Assembly: GCA_050084515.1 (NCBI GenBank)
Contig: CM114274.1
Coordinates: 15,066,001-15,130,000 of the forward strand
DNA: 64,000 nucleotides
Direction: 5' to 3'
Origin: Blasia pusilla
Taxonomy: Eukaryota > Marchantiophyta > Marchantiopsida > Blasiales
This document shows, one piece after another, positions 44,603-58,459 of this stretch; position 1 is the first letter of the stretch; each line of letters starts with the position of its first letter. The notes under the pieces were generated by a model that saw only the letters and a list, made by a program, of their open reading frames with translations, was not told where the DNA came from and did no database searches. The translations under genes were made by a program, and so were the position numbers.

Positions 44603-45360
44603 CTCTCATCTCTCTTCTTCTCGATTCTGTGAGATTTTGATCAGTAAAATCGTATTTGGGCTCATAGGTCAGGATATTTTTGCACAATCTGTATCTACAT
44701 CCTTGGACAACCCATCCACAAGAAAGAAACAGTCGACTCAGATTTCAAATCGATTTCCATGCTCGACTTGTCTCCTTCTCCATAACCGAGTTCTCTTAGA
44801 GATGGTCCAACTATTCTATCAAATTCCAACCCCGTTTTCCACAGTCTCCTAGTTCATACCCTTCTCTCTACTAGTTCATACCCTTCTCTCTACTTAGGGA
44901 CCGGGAACTCCCGGAAAAATCGTGTTGCACCTCCTCAGGCCGGTCATGCCTAACCATGGAACGGGCAAAAGCCCGGTGTCAAGACGATTCTCAAGCTCTC
45001 ACCTCCCTCGACTCCATAGACGGGACTATGGTTTCTCCGAGTAAAGCACACCCTACCTAATTGTTTTCCCCATTCCCCTTTGCAGCGAGCACATAGACCG
45101 AAGACGTCGAGTGAACACTTTGCACCCATGACTACCCAGAACAACCAGCGTTAGAAACCTCACGGAGGAGGTCCAAGACACGACCGGTGTCAAGGATCTT
45201 TCCACAAGCAAGCGAAAGAGGGGCGGTGGGCGATCCGTGAGATCAAATGGCTCACGGAGATTGATCGCACCAAACTCACGCCACTATGTCGGGAAAAAAA
45301 AGGAGGCAAAATGTAACAAGGAACGACTCGAGGCGGTTGTCACACATTCATAGAGGTTAT
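44603..45360. other. No gene recognised
   Basis: Contains a tagttcatacccttctctct phrase twice in tandem (about 44,860 and 44,873) and no identified product. It may be the 5' UTR of the following LINE. Confidence 0.35.
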
Positions 45361-45479
45361 ACCATATTTGGAAGTGGCATCCATCACCAAACGGTTCTTT
45401 AAACTAGAAGGAAAATGGGAAAGCTTTCAAGCCAACCAGATGTTGGCATGGAATACAATGATCAAACCAACAAAAGAAG

Positions 45480-45980
45480 AGCAGGCGGATGGATGTCGCA
45501 AAGGAATCGAACCTCCTCGAATGGGACGACTCGAAGACAACTCTGGAATTAGAGCTGGTCGCTTTGAGGGCTGAAAACATGCAATTGAAGAAGGACTTAG
45601 TTGCTTCAAAGAGGATAACACTCGGCTTGGGAAAGCAATGCAAGAGTACCGTGTACTGGCTGGGAACAACCCCGCAAATCTGTTAGAACTGGGTGAAGTA
45701 GTGGGCAAGCACACAACCACAACACAAATCACGGAGGTTGCAACACAAGTAGCCAAAGAGGTAGCAAAAGAGGAAGCGGATAGGGTCCTAGAAATCTAGG
45801 ATAGGAAAACCAGAGAACTCAATTTAGTTATCATGGGACTGCACTTTTCCAAGGAAGAAGCGTAATTCAGTTTTGCAAGAGAAGGTCTTCACACTCTCGG
45901 GGTCACACCAATGATCACCTTCATAGGGATCAGACTTGGGAAAGGAACAGGGGACCGACTAGACCAATTTTGGTACAATT
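45480..45980 (+). pseudogene. LINE ORF1-like protein remnant
   Basis: A charged, helical-looking stretch (LELVALRAENMQLKKDLVAS near 45,547) is followed by RKTRELNLVIMGL and FAREGLHTLGVTPMITFIGI (about 45,806-45,935), the wording of an RNA-recognition-type ORF1 of plant L1 elements. Stops occur at about 45,798 and 45,864. It would bind element RNA. No start is assigned with confidence. Confidence 0.55.
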
Positions 45981-46739
45981 TGATCCCTCAACGAGGACCA
46001 GCGATGGAAATGAGGTTGGCCATCCTCCCATGATAGCTTGATCCAAAAGGATCGGCTATCCGTATCTTCCAATCTGACCACCAAGCAAAGAGCGGCCTCC
46101 CTATTGAAAGGGAGAAGGTTCTGCTGCCCAACAACGGTCTTTGGAGTGAACTCGGGAAGGAAAGGCCACGACACCAGTACCTAGGAGAAACAAAAATGCC
46201 GCACCAACACCACAAATAGGAGGGGCAATGGCGAAAACTCGGATTCCAACCAGGGAATTAGCAATTCTACAACTCGGAACAGGACTTGGAGGTGACAAAC
46301 CTACATGACAAGACCTCCTATAGGGAATGGAGGATGGGAAGGATATTACCAACCCATGAATTTTCACAATTGTGGAGGACCATTCTCGGTCTAGAGGCAA
46401 TGGCATTACATATCTGGGCACAAAATTGGACCTTATCTTTTTGCTGAAACACATGAACATGACTCAACCGCATTCCCAACACTGAGAGGACTTCAGGTTT
46501 TGTTACCCACAACCCACTCACCAACAAAGAAAAGCAAAGGACACGGGGCTTGGCATGCTTGGTAGCACCATGGTTACAACCTTTTGTCTCCATAGCCAAC
46601 ATTGATGAGGAGAAACACTTCCCTCCTGGATCAAGGTCAATAAAGAAGTGGGGTTACGAAAGATCTCCTCATTGTTGTTTGCTACTTCAGTCCCACGGTG
46701 CTCAAAAAGAATTCTCGTATGAGGCTCTCTCTACATCCA

Positions 46740-47380
46740 TTGAGCACCACATGCACAGGGAAATATCCTCCTAGTAGGAGATTTCAACGGGAGAACGGCC
46801 CACACTCAAGCTCCAATCTACATGTCAAACAACACCAACGTGGAAGGGATTGATACTCGCTTGATGGGTCTCTCGAGAAGTATTCTTCCCACACATGCCG
46901 TGCAACTCGGTGGACAAGGAAAAAAACAGCCAATGGAGAGAAACTTCTCCAACTTTGCTCAACACATTGTTTGGTACTCGCCAATGGCATGGCTATGTGG
47001 CCACAATCGGAGGTCGCACTTCCATTGGACACTCGACTCAAGAGAAACCTCGACATCGGTGGTTGACTACCGATTGGGAAGTACATCAACTACCACATCT
47101 GGTTGCCAACGGGTCACACCCGTTCTAGAATCGATCATGAACCACTCTACTTTGACATCATGGTCTCCAAAACCATCCGGAGAGGCTGCAAAAAAATTAA
47201 CCCCCGCCGACCAAATATCAATACACTTTCCTTTAGGAAAAGAAAGATGAACTCATCACACTCGTCAACAAGGCTCATAGTGCTCACCCACATGAACACG
47301 GCGAGGCGACATCCTACATCAATGTTGCAGAAAAGTCCTACCTTTCCAAGCGTGTGGAGGCAAACACATTAGATCCACTT
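46740..47380 (+). pseudogene. LINE endonuclease (APE-like) remnant
   Basis: LLVGDFNGRTAHTQAP (about 46,768-46,815) is the conserved G-D-F-N-x-R block of LINE apurinic-type endonucleases. Further coding-like stretches run to about 47,370 in shifting frames. It would nick target DNA. Confidence 0.7.
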
Positions 47381-47949
47381 CTACATTCTTCTCCCAACCC
47401 TGGTTTGACAAAATTTGCAAAGAGGCCCATGAGTGGAGTGAATCACCGGTGAGGGAGGATCACACTCTCCACACACTCGATTGTTGCAGAGAAAACTTAC
47501 AAACGATTAGTACGTAGGAAGAAACACAAATACATTTCCATCAAGATCACGAGTTCAAAATGGATGAAATACCAATCGGCCAAATTCTAGAGAATACTCA
47601 GGAATAGAGAGAACATCATTCCACTCAGAATCTCTGATCTGGACCACATATAGTACCCAACTTTACCACTCCAACATTGCCGCTCCCCCGATCCTGAGCG
47701 AATGGGCTTCAAGATCTACGGACCTCTTCACCATTGGCGATGTCACATCAGGAATCAAAGGCTACATAACAAACCAGAGAGGATGGCCTGGGGTGCCAGG
47801 CTCAAATGTTCAAATTTAAGTGAGGCAATTGGCCCAACCCTCACGAGAATGTTCAATCAGATTCAGGGGCTTACCACGAATGGCAAATGAATCCCGATCT
47901 ACCCACTCTTCAGGTTGGAGACCCAATGATACCATCCAACTCTGAAGCG

Positions 47950-48830
47950 ATCATGGTGAGCTCCTCATGGCCAAGTTGTATGGGCTCTGCTGGAAAGGAA
48001 AATTAGCGATTTTGAAGAAAAGAAGGTGCGAGCAGGAGGACAAAGGTTTCCGACACTCACATAGCACCTGGATCACCTTCTCACACTCGGTACTGATTGA
48101 AGAAACTTCCAAGTCGAGAATTGGTCACAAGCCGGTAAATTGTTGTCTTTTTTGTAGACTTCAAGAAGGCCTTTGATGGGTCCCAGGCGCTCCTTTGAAA
48201 CGACTTGAAGAGTTGGGTGTCCCACCACAACAACTTACAGCGATCAAGGTCTTATATGCTCACGTGTTAGCCTGATTGCCACTAAGAGGGGCAGATCTGA
48301 AACTTTATCTTCAACACCGAGTCAAACAAGGATGCCCCCTCTCACCTACATTGTTTGGGCTCTACATTGACGAACTTGAAGAGGTGCTTTGACAGGTGAA
48401 TGGAGATCTACCAGGAGCTAGCACATTGTCTCATCCCCCTGCTCTTGTATGCAGATGATATAGTTCGATGTCTAGAAACGGCACATGGGCTCCAACTTTA
48501 CGAATGCACTTTCAAGCACGCAACAAATCGGGCATGGAAGTCAACTTGAAAACGAAGATAATCATCTTTGGATCACTCCCTAAAGCGTGTCACACACTTT
48601 CACCTTGACCAAGGAATGAGAAGGGAGATCATTGAGATTGTGGGTGAGTACATATACCTAGGGGTGCAACTCAAACCCAACAACCAATGGAGAGCTAATG
48701 GGAGTCGTAACAAGATCAATGCAGGCTTGAGGGGTCTACACTGCTACAATCCAATTGGAGAAGAATGGAACTCGGCATATTCACACAAACTCCATCTCTT
48801 CAAAGCTCAGTGATCCAGCCCACTCTATGC
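47950..48830 (+). pseudogene. LINE reverse transcriptase remnant
   Basis: Motifs in order, in shifting frames: GFRHSHSTWITF-like (about 48,050), VDFKKAFDG with the first catalytic Asp (48,154-48,180), VKQGCPLSPTLFGLYIDEL (about 48,322-48,378), LLYADDIV with the Asp pair intact (48,444-48,467), and EYIYLGVQLKPNNQW (about 48,647-48,691), a typical L1-clade block. Several stops interrupt it. Confidence 0.82.
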
Positions 48831-49725
48831 ATCTGAAGTATGGGGCCCCGGCTCCAAGGCTTGGCCCAGGGCCTTGAGGCCCCAGAAACTCTTCATCGTG
48901 AGTTGGGCATTAGGAAAACCACTCCCCACAACATTCTATTGGCTTAGTTTGGGGGTACCAATGGAGATCCATCTTTGTTAAGAATCTGATCACATTTCTC
49001 CAACACCTTGAGGATATCTGCGGACAATCCCAATCATCTATCCGAACCTCATTGGTTTCAAAAAGTAGTACCACCCTTGGGGCTGATTGGTACTATGGAT
49101 GCCCGGGTGGCTCATGAAATGGGGAATATCCGTGGGACACCTCGGCCACCCACAGGACCTTTTGAACAATTACACAACAATTACATTGCCATCAATCGGG
49201 CCGACAGCGCCTCTGGGTTGGGGAATTTCTCTCACAAAAATGGTGAAAGAATGAGGCGCTACCACACCCTCATGAACAAGCTGATCCTCGGCAAGCCTCC
49301 TCATCTCGCCCCCATTCCCACTAAGTTACGTCATACATTAGCGAGATTCGAGATGTGGCTCTCCTGACCTGGAGATTGAGAAAGGAAAATTCTCATGAAG
49401 AAAAGAGAGGGACAGATTATGTAGATTTTGCAACTCGGGGCTTGTTGATGATGAACATCACTAATTTGCACCTTTCACGATCACATTAGGCTTGACTTCC
49501 CGGATCTCTTTGTTCACCGGGCTCCTTGTGGTCCTCCCGTTCATGACTAAGGCAGAAGGACTCAGTTGCTAAATTCTTGCATAGTTGTGTGAAGACCAGG
49601 ACACTCCGGCTCGAGGACCCCTTAGGCCCTTCTTTGGTGCTTGCTCTCTCCAAATTTGTTGTTAAGTGTCAAAACTAAGTCCCATGGCCTTATGGGATCC
49701 CCGTGGACAATAAATCTATTCACTC

Positions 49726-49728
<3 letters not shown>
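48831..49728 (+). other. LINE 3' part, decayed coding and 3' UTR
   Basis: Downstream of the RT. Short frames such as 49,008-49,367 are probably remains of the C-terminal part of the LINE protein; the end near 49,690-49,728 is non-coding. Confidence 0.45.

Positions 49729-49756
<28 letters not shown>
49729..49756. repeat. (CT)14 tract at the LINE end
   Basis: A pure CT run directly after aataaatctattcactctca. It probably marks the 3' end of the LINE, as simple repeats often do in RTE/L1-like elements. Confidence 0.9.
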
Positions 49757-49759
<3 letters not shown>

Positions 49760-49760
<1 letters not shown>

Positions 49761-49798
49761 AGCTAGAAAGCTTTAATATAATTAAAGCTTTCTAGCTT
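49760..49798. repeat. Perfect 18-bp hairpin with 3-nt loop
   Basis: The left arm AAGCTAGAAAGCTTTAAT and right arm ATTAAAGCTTTCTAGCTT are exact inverse complements around ATA. It lies exactly between the LINE tail and the truncated copia copy. Because the copia-side sequence around it is old and diverged, the perfect pairing suggests a recent origin, such as a template-switch event. Confidence 0.9.
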
Positions 49799-49799
49799 T

Positions 49800-50940
49800 T
49801 ATAAATGCCCGAAATAGCTTTTCCAATGCATCCTAGGCCTTCTTCGGACTATGAACATCTTGAATGAGATCAATTATTGGTAAACTGATCGTTATTGAAA
49901 TATAGTAGATTACTTGCCTTGTGCTTTTGGTTCAAGCGTGAACATTCAATCTATTGAGTCACCTTCTGGTTAGGCCTCATCACTTGTAACAAGGTCCCAT
50001 AGTTACTAATCCATGACACATTGCTTAATGCAAAACTTCCAAATATTGTAATTGTGTTCATTTTGCTTTTCGCCTTTGATTGATGTTGAGAACTGCTTCA
50101 TGAAGAACAATTATACTAAAAAAATATAATTTCACACTCTCCACTACTACAATTGAAGCATAGACCACTCCTACACAAAAATTGATCCAAAATTTGCCAA
50201 AAATGATCAACTGTGTGGAAGAAATTGTCAAAATTGACCTATAGAGAGCAAATTGCACAACTTTCCTTCACTAATTGTACTTTCCTACATTAAAATAATT
50301 ATTTTAGGAGCTAGGAATTTCAAAATCAAACGATTTTGGATGCGTTGGAAAACTCTCAAGGAACTCGATTTGACAAACACTACAAACCTTTAGCGCATTG
50401 TTTTGATCGATATAAATGAAGATTGTTGAATTGTCTGGAAAAGCCCTAAAAAATGCCTCCAAAGTTTTACCACCGTCATAGATCCACTTGAAATCTTCAG
50501 CCACTAAGCTTTAACTGAAATTTCCTTACGCCAAACTAAAATTGTGTCTTTTCTTACCTTTCTTCTTTCCTCAAACATTAAGACTTTCAATTGATGCCAG
50601 AATTGATGTTCTCCTATCACTCTTATTCTATGTACAAAACTGATAAACAAGCATAATTGATGGGATACGTCTCTCAGACTCACACACCACCATGGAGAAC
50701 AAAATTTTGTAGCGAGAGAATGAGTGGAGACTAGTCCTCTTCTCAATTACATAGGGTATGTACAAGCAATCCTAATTTTAATGCTAACCATCATCTCGAG
50801 TTATACTAATTATGGTTAACTAATCATAATTAATATAATCTTGCTAGACTAACTAAACAAAATTAAGTTTTCATACTTCGTGTGAGTATCAAATATAGTA
50901 GTTCAGGTGTCTGATGAGCTTGACTATAACTCAATCCTAA
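49800..50940 (-). mobile_element. Truncated copia copy (same family as 3.2-8.0 kb)
   Basis: The 5' LTR (50,631-50,940) matches 7,734-8,046, and the adjoining internal part (49,810-50,630) matches the 5' UTR and gag start at about 6,930-7,730, for example ttcttcggactatgaacatcttg against ccttcggactatcaacatcttg. Everything downstream (protease to RNase H) is missing. The primer-binding site is degraded. Divergence is higher than between the LTRs of the first element. Confidence 0.8.
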
Positions 50941-52230
50941 ATAACCAGATCCTATAGCAAATGTACATAATCTAGAGTTTGGACATATAAGGATGTATGC
51001 ACTAAACTTGGAAAATATGGCCTTATGGAATAGTCCACATATGCCATTCCATCCACCTTGCCCAATCGTCCTTATTAGAACCCCCTCTTGCGTCTTAAGG
51101 GGTACAGTGAGAGGGCTTTAGATGCAAGAGGATGTCCTAGATGTGGACAAGACTTTATTTTTTATTTTCAAAATTGAAGGAAATTAGCCCCCGTGTGGGG
51201 CAAGATCGAGGTCTGCGGATTAGACCCTACCTGCCACATCCCTCCAACACAGTGAGGCGTCGAGCGGGGGTTATGGAAGGATATATATGGGCCTATGAGG
51301 TGCGTTGTATGGTCAGGTGGGGATATACGGATGGGGAAGTCTTGAGAATGGGATGGAATGCATGCAGTTGGGGTGGTAAGGATATGTTGTCATACACTTT
51401 ATCCTCTACTTTAGTTAGCTTCATCCTGAAGTAGTCTCGACCTTAAGCTTTGCAAGTGAAAGACTTAGATCAAGTCCAAAAGACTCACCGGTTCTTGGCG
51501 TTCTCTAGGTAATCGAAAAGTCGCTAATCCATAATCGGGTCAAATCTTCCCTCTCTCGTGTAGTATCTCCCTAGGAAGCCTCTTCCCTTAGCCTTGACTA
51601 CTCTCCCCAAGTTTCTCACCCAAACCAAAGGGGGTCGGTTAATTCATGAAGGTGCCTTCCTTAGTTCAAACTTGAAACACGACCAAACACGCATCACCGT
51701 TAGTTCTAGGTTGAAAGGCTTGAGTGGATAGAGAGGAAAGTGTCCCCCTACCCCACCTTCCTCATAGTCCTCTTGAAGTCTTTGGTTTTGGCCCTCAACC
51801 CAATGTGGTTTGCGACCCATGACCAACATTTGAAAATTTATCCATCAAGATGGCTTGGCGGAGGCTTCTTGTAGTTTATGCAACTCTCGGCTCCCCAAAC
51901 GCATCTTGAGGCGTTTTGTGACTAGTCTCATGGTGTCTCACCCATGTTGTGTTCCTTGCTTCTTGCCCTTGATTTGGTGCTTTTACATGTTCCCCGAATA
52001 GCTATGACATTTTCTCACCTATGGCTAGTCACAAGACACATACGTGTCTCACCTTGCATTAGTCCCGTGATTGGTTCTACCACCCTTCCTAATCTTGTGA
52101 CTAACTAGTCTAAGTTAAGAATTTGGTGGGTCATACCAAGGTCTTTTCTCCTTGGATCCATGATCATAACTCGCTTCTTGGGTCCCTCGCTAGTGTGGAC
52201 GCCATAGACATAGCTATTTGCAACGACGTC
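50941..52230. other. No gene recognised
   Basis: Mixed sequence. A plus-strand frame at 51,141-51,434 and a minus-strand frame at 51,644-51,829 have no known motif. Confidence 0.35.
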
Positions 52231-52281
52231 TTAGAATATGGATTTTGTCTGTGTATATAAACTTTGTCTCTGTGCAACCTT
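52231..52281 (+). repeat. Solo 3' end of the TTGCAC inverted-repeat family
   Basis: The end reads ggattttgtctgtg...ctttgtctctgtgcaacctt, like the ends at 11,832, 18,742 and 31,713. No matching left end was found. Confidence 0.45.
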
Positions 52282-54489
52282 ATTTGGTGTGTCTCTATAA
52301 GTATGGGATAAGAGATACATAGTGAAAGATTCAATTTTAGGACTTGGGGCAGATCTTGGGATATTAGTGAGTGATAGGATAGTGGTTGATGAAGGATATG
52401 ACATAGATGATTGCCCCATCCCACTCCCACTCCCATCCGTTGGTGCCATAGAATCCTGTATTGCTTGGAGGGAGATCCACTTTTTCCGTAACAATGGATA
52501 AGTTGCAAGGCCAAACATTGAAAAATGTGAGCATGGTATTGCCCATAAGCCTCTTTTCTCGAGGATAATTGCATGTGGCTTTATCTATGGTAGGTTGAAA
52601 AACTAGAATCCATATAATCTATAATCTATATTATAATGGACAATCGTACATGGACAATAAAACGCGTAAAGACAAAATAACATGTTTGAATTTTGCCCTC
52701 TTGATTCATATTAGATGGATGGGTAGAGAAAATGAATGAATGAAAGAGAAAATTATTTCTAAAAATAATTAAATTAATTTATGTTATAATGGATGATCAT
52801 GTGTACAATAACATAAAACAATGGGGTAATTAAAAAACGAAAATTTCACAAATTTATCCCTTAAACCATATTTGATAGGAAGAAAATGAATTTTAATGGA
52901 GAAAAATAGATATTCTTTAAATTTTATGGAAGGGTAAAATTAACGAGGGAGTGGGGTATCATTTAAATTTTAATTGAAAAATAAAATTACTTAGAAGAGT
53001 AGAATGCTATTTCTCTTCTAAGATTCAAGAAAATAAAAAATTTACTTATATTTTGAAATGAAAAATCGACTATATTTTTTGAAAAATCATGTTAATTTTA
53101 TTTTGAAAAAAAAAAAATATGAATGGAGAAAAGAAATGATTTCTCCATTTGTTTGATATTTTAGTAAGGAAAATGAATTTGAATGGAAAAGGAAATGATT
53201 CCTCCATTCAAATTATACTGTATCTCGATTACTCCACTCCTCACAGAGAAGTAGAGTTGGAAGGCCATGGCCTCTCAACTTTCGTATCCACACCGGTTGA
53301 TGAACTAACCTTCCTACTCAGTTTTGTGCTTGCTCACCTCGATGCCCCGCATAGGGTCATATTCATTTTGTTAACCAAAAGTTGTGATGCAACAGGCAAA
53401 GAGAAAGGAACCCTGAATTCCATGAATATTTACAACGGAAGGTATGAACTCGTCATCTCCATGAAGTTTTCACAGCGCTTTTGCAAATAAGAAAAAAATG
53501 ATTTCTACCAAGTATTACCGTTTAGGAGAAGGCTGGATTTGCCAAAGTAGTTGCTAATTGATCGCCCGAGTAAATTAGACATTTGACTAAGCTAGATGAT
53601 GTAGAAGCCAATTGAACCTTGTTCCAACTGGACATGAAAGCACGCATTCTTGACAATCCCCAAAAGGAGTTCAAGGAAGTCGTTGCTAATGTTCTCATGA
53701 TAGATGTATTTTCCGAGGTCTTCATCTGGACATTTCTTCATGTCGGATGCTCTTCTCGCTTCACACAGGGACTCGGGGCGCCACACGGGATGGCCTGCCA
53801 GTCTTGCTCGAGGCGGCAGAGAGATCCTTGAGCTGGTCGTACCTTGGACCTCATATGTCAAGTTTTCTCTCATTGGTTGTTGTTTACGGTCATGACCAGG
53901 GCAAAGCTTTCATCAATGTATCAATCTCCTTAGGTAGTGGGAGTGGAAGAGAGTAGTTGGGGAGTGACTTTGTTAGTAAATCGATAGCAAATCTATCGGG
54001 GTGACTATTCAACTGAACCACATGATGGTGGTGAATGAATGCATGAATAGGGTGTAGAAGCAAACAAAAGAGAAGATAGGTGGAGAGAGAGGATTCAGGA
54101 TATAGTGATAGAAGGAGCATGAACGAATGACAAAATAACTTTTAGAGAGAGAGAGAGAGAGGGAGAGGATCAGCACATAGCCTCATGTCCATTCCGTGGA
54201 GTTAGACTTCGATTGTGAAATTTAGTTGTGGTGGCATTAGTCTCTCAAGGGGATTGTGCAATAGAGAAAGGAAAAATGCCGACCCATCCCCTTGAAGTAG
54301 AAATTTTGGGAGAACTTGAAACATAGGAAAGAGGGGCTAGAGTTTGAAAATCGGTTCCATAGCCCTGGTTTTGAATGGCCTGCCCTTTCTATGGTTAGGC
54401 GGGGCCGCCCATTCGATTTTGCTTGGATCTCATGACCCATGGACAAAAAGCAATGAGAAAACTCTTAAGACTAGTAGAAACGTCAAAAA
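52282..54489. other. AT-rich region, no gene recognised
   Basis: 52,600-53,220 is strongly AT-rich with A-runs. The plus-strand frame 53,149-53,490 and the overlapping frames on both strands at 53,520-53,960 match nothing I recognise. A short (GA)n lies at about 54,139-54,160. Confidence 0.35.
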
Positions 54490-54612
54490 ATGATCGAGAG
54501 GGAGAGAGGTCGAGCTACAAAATTGTCTCAAAAACTTGTTCAATCTGCTGTTTTCTTTGGTAGATAATTCGCCCAAGGTGGTAGATCGACTTTGCAAAAA
54601 TTGGGTGAGCCA
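54490..54612 (-). repeat. Dispersed repeat R2, copy 2 (inverted relative to copy 1)
   Basis: On the minus strand it reads tcacccaatttttgc...ccttgggcgaatt...gattgaacaagtttttgag, matching 44,480-44,602. Confidence 0.7.
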
Positions 54613-56257
<1,645 letters not shown>

Positions 56258-56690
56258 TCCATAACATGTCCCGCCCACACTTCTCATCCTTGATTCGCCG
56301 TCACTCCCAGCTGATTATGTAGCCACGGATTTCATGCTCTGTATTCCATAACCTGTCCCACCCACACTTCTCTTCCTCGATTCGCCGTCACTCCCAGCTG
56401 ATTATGTAGCCACGGATTTCAGGCTCTGTATTCCATCGCTGTATTCCATAACCTATCCCGCCCACACTTCGCATCCTCGATTCGCCGTCACTCCCAGCTG
56501 ATTATGTAGCCACGGATTTCAGGCTCTGTATTCCATAACCTGTCCCGCCCACACTTCTCTTCCTCGATTCGCCGTCACTCCCAGCTGATTATATAGCTAC
56601 CGATTTCAGGCTCTGTATTCCATAACCTATCCCGCCCACACTTCTCCTCCTCGATTTTCCGTCACTCCCAACTGATTATGTAGCCACAAT
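56258..56690 (+). repeat. Minisatellite, 87-bp unit, about five copies
   Basis: Units start at about 56,258, 56,345, 56,445, 56,532 and 56,619 and contain tccataacctgtcccgccca, then cgattcgccgtcactcccag and ctgattatgtagccacgga. The second unit carries an extra 13 bp (ttccatcgctgta). Copies differ by a few percent only, so the array is young. Confidence 0.92.
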
Positions 56691-56872
56691 AATAAGTCTG
56701 CTGTTCCTTGTGCATCGCTTGCACAATGATGTAATCCAAAGCCTTATCGTTCCCAATTGCCAGAATCCGCATATTTTCATGTAAATCATCGCCCAATTTA
56801 TGGAATTTATGGAATTTGCTTGATGAATATCAAATAATTAACCAAGCAATTGCAAGGAGTTCTGAATTTATT

Positions 56873-57850
56873 TCAAAAATTGTAGCAATTTTCGTTCTCA
56901 TGAGCGCGCCTCTTATGAGTCACCTTGGCCAGACTGCAAACATTCTGTAATACTCCGCGTGGATAATGAATCCATCGCGAAGTTGTAAGTGAATTTGATT
57001 CTAAAGTGATTTTTTTGGTAGGTTCCTTTGCGATTGGGTAGGATGGGAATTTTCCGTAGGTTCCTTTGCGATCCGAGGATGGGAAGTTACATTCTTGTGA
57101 ACCGTTGGGAGCTGCCTTCCCCATGCTTACTACAATATGTCATATACTACTGTAGCTACCCTGGCCCGAAATGAAAGCCTACAGTCCACTCTCTTCATCA
57201 TCATCCCAACCTTTGTTACTGGACACACGTGATCCCCTAGGAAAGACAAGTGCATCTTCCTTTGTTTGAAGCACATCCACCCTCTCAAAACGGACAGCAC
57301 CAACCTTTCGAGCATTCCCTGCCAAAATCTGATACAGCCATTCAAAGAAGTCAAACTCAGTCAACATACACAAGATGCATATCGTCATGGAGTACTTTGC
57401 AAATTTTTGAAAACATGCAGATTTTTGGTTCAACTACAAGGACACTGAATATACCTCAAGTCTGTCTGTACTTTTGGAACTTTTCTCTACGATCCTCTTG
57501 ATGATCTGCTTCACCATCACGGCGGTCTTGACTCTCCTCATTATCAGCCTTGCGAAGGATCACTTTGATACTTCCTCCTGTTCGTGGTATGTAGCGACCC
57601 AAACGCTTCACATACAAAACCAGAAAATGTCTCGTACCGATAAGGACCCTCTAAATAGTGTAGCAAAATCAGCTGTTAGCATAGTAGCTCGTTTTAGTCC
57701 ACCCCACCTTTATATTGAAGTAGTTTCTGGATCTTCATTCGGACTTGTTAGACTGTTCCCACATTTCAATGGAGGACGAAACCTGAGATGGAGGACCACC
57801 ACAGGTAGGCGTACCAGATGAAAGAGAGTTCGCTGGGTCCGCCGTATATC
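56873..57850 (-). CDS. Candidate exons of an unrecognised gene
   Basis: Three minus-strand stretches look coding. 57,470-57,580 gives a very acidic/basic peptide (VILRKADNEESQDRRDGEAD then HQEDRREKFQKY) that starts after an acceptor-like gaacag near 57,575 and ends near a GAGGTAT donor-like site. 57,179-57,372 gives FDFFEWLYQILAGNARKVGA and VRFERVDVLQTKEDALVFPR. 57,740-57,800 gives a short Pro/Ser piece. The peptides are not low complexity, are on one strand and are bounded by splice-like words, but I do not recognise the family. The 3' part towards 56,873 may be UTR. Exon limits are estimates. Confidence 0.35.
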
Positions 57851-58459
57851 TCTCCGCCCAACGCCTTGGAGAATTCCACGCTGGCTTACTATGTGCTTTT
57901 AGTATACACATGTCAGGTAGGGAGTGGTGGTATGGAAGGATTGCTCTGTAGCAGATTTTAATGATGAACCTCTGAAATTACCAATCAGCCGGGCGACCAA
58001 CAGACCTTGTTCGTTTGAATTGCATGTCTTCATTTTTTCACGTAAAAATGCTACAGCATCCATTCACTTTAGATGCCAGTTGTAGATGAATTTTTTGTCT
58101 AATCGGATGACATGTAATAGTCATTTTTTTAGGTTCTATTAACTCCTAACCACACAGGTAGTTTAGGTGGCTACTTGCTGTGCTTCAACTGATTGTAAAT
58201 TTTTTCGAACCCTTTGCTTGATTTTTCTCCTCTTTAGATTGATACACAACTTGTAGTAAGATGGTTTAGGGAGGAATGGAAGGCATTCGGGCTTTGAAAC
58301 CAAGGGAGGTTTTAGAAGAATACCAAGGTTAAAGAATAGATTTCACATCAAACATTTAGTGGGAATGTTCATTGCCCAGAACTAGTGGGTCTTGTTAGGT
58401 TTTATCCCTTTGGAACATGTTCATGTCATGGTTTGAGATACTTTATTGAATGTGTTTCA

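Larger units (their letters stand above)
45361..49756 (+). mobile_element. APE-type LINE (L1/RTE-like), decayed
   Basis: On the plus strand: an ORF1-like part (about 45,480-45,960), an endonuclease part (GDFNGRTA near 46,777) and a reverse transcriptase part (48,100-48,480), ending at aataaatctattcactct and a (CT)14 tail. The order and wording fit an L1- or RTE-like LINE with apurinic-type endonuclease. Many stops and frame changes make it non-functional. It is unrelated to the LINE at 23-27 kb, which uses a different endonuclease. Confidence 0.8.

Noticed and set aside
56258-56690. CRISPR-like array
   Set aside because: The units are directly adjacent 87-bp copies without unique spacers; this is a minisatellite.
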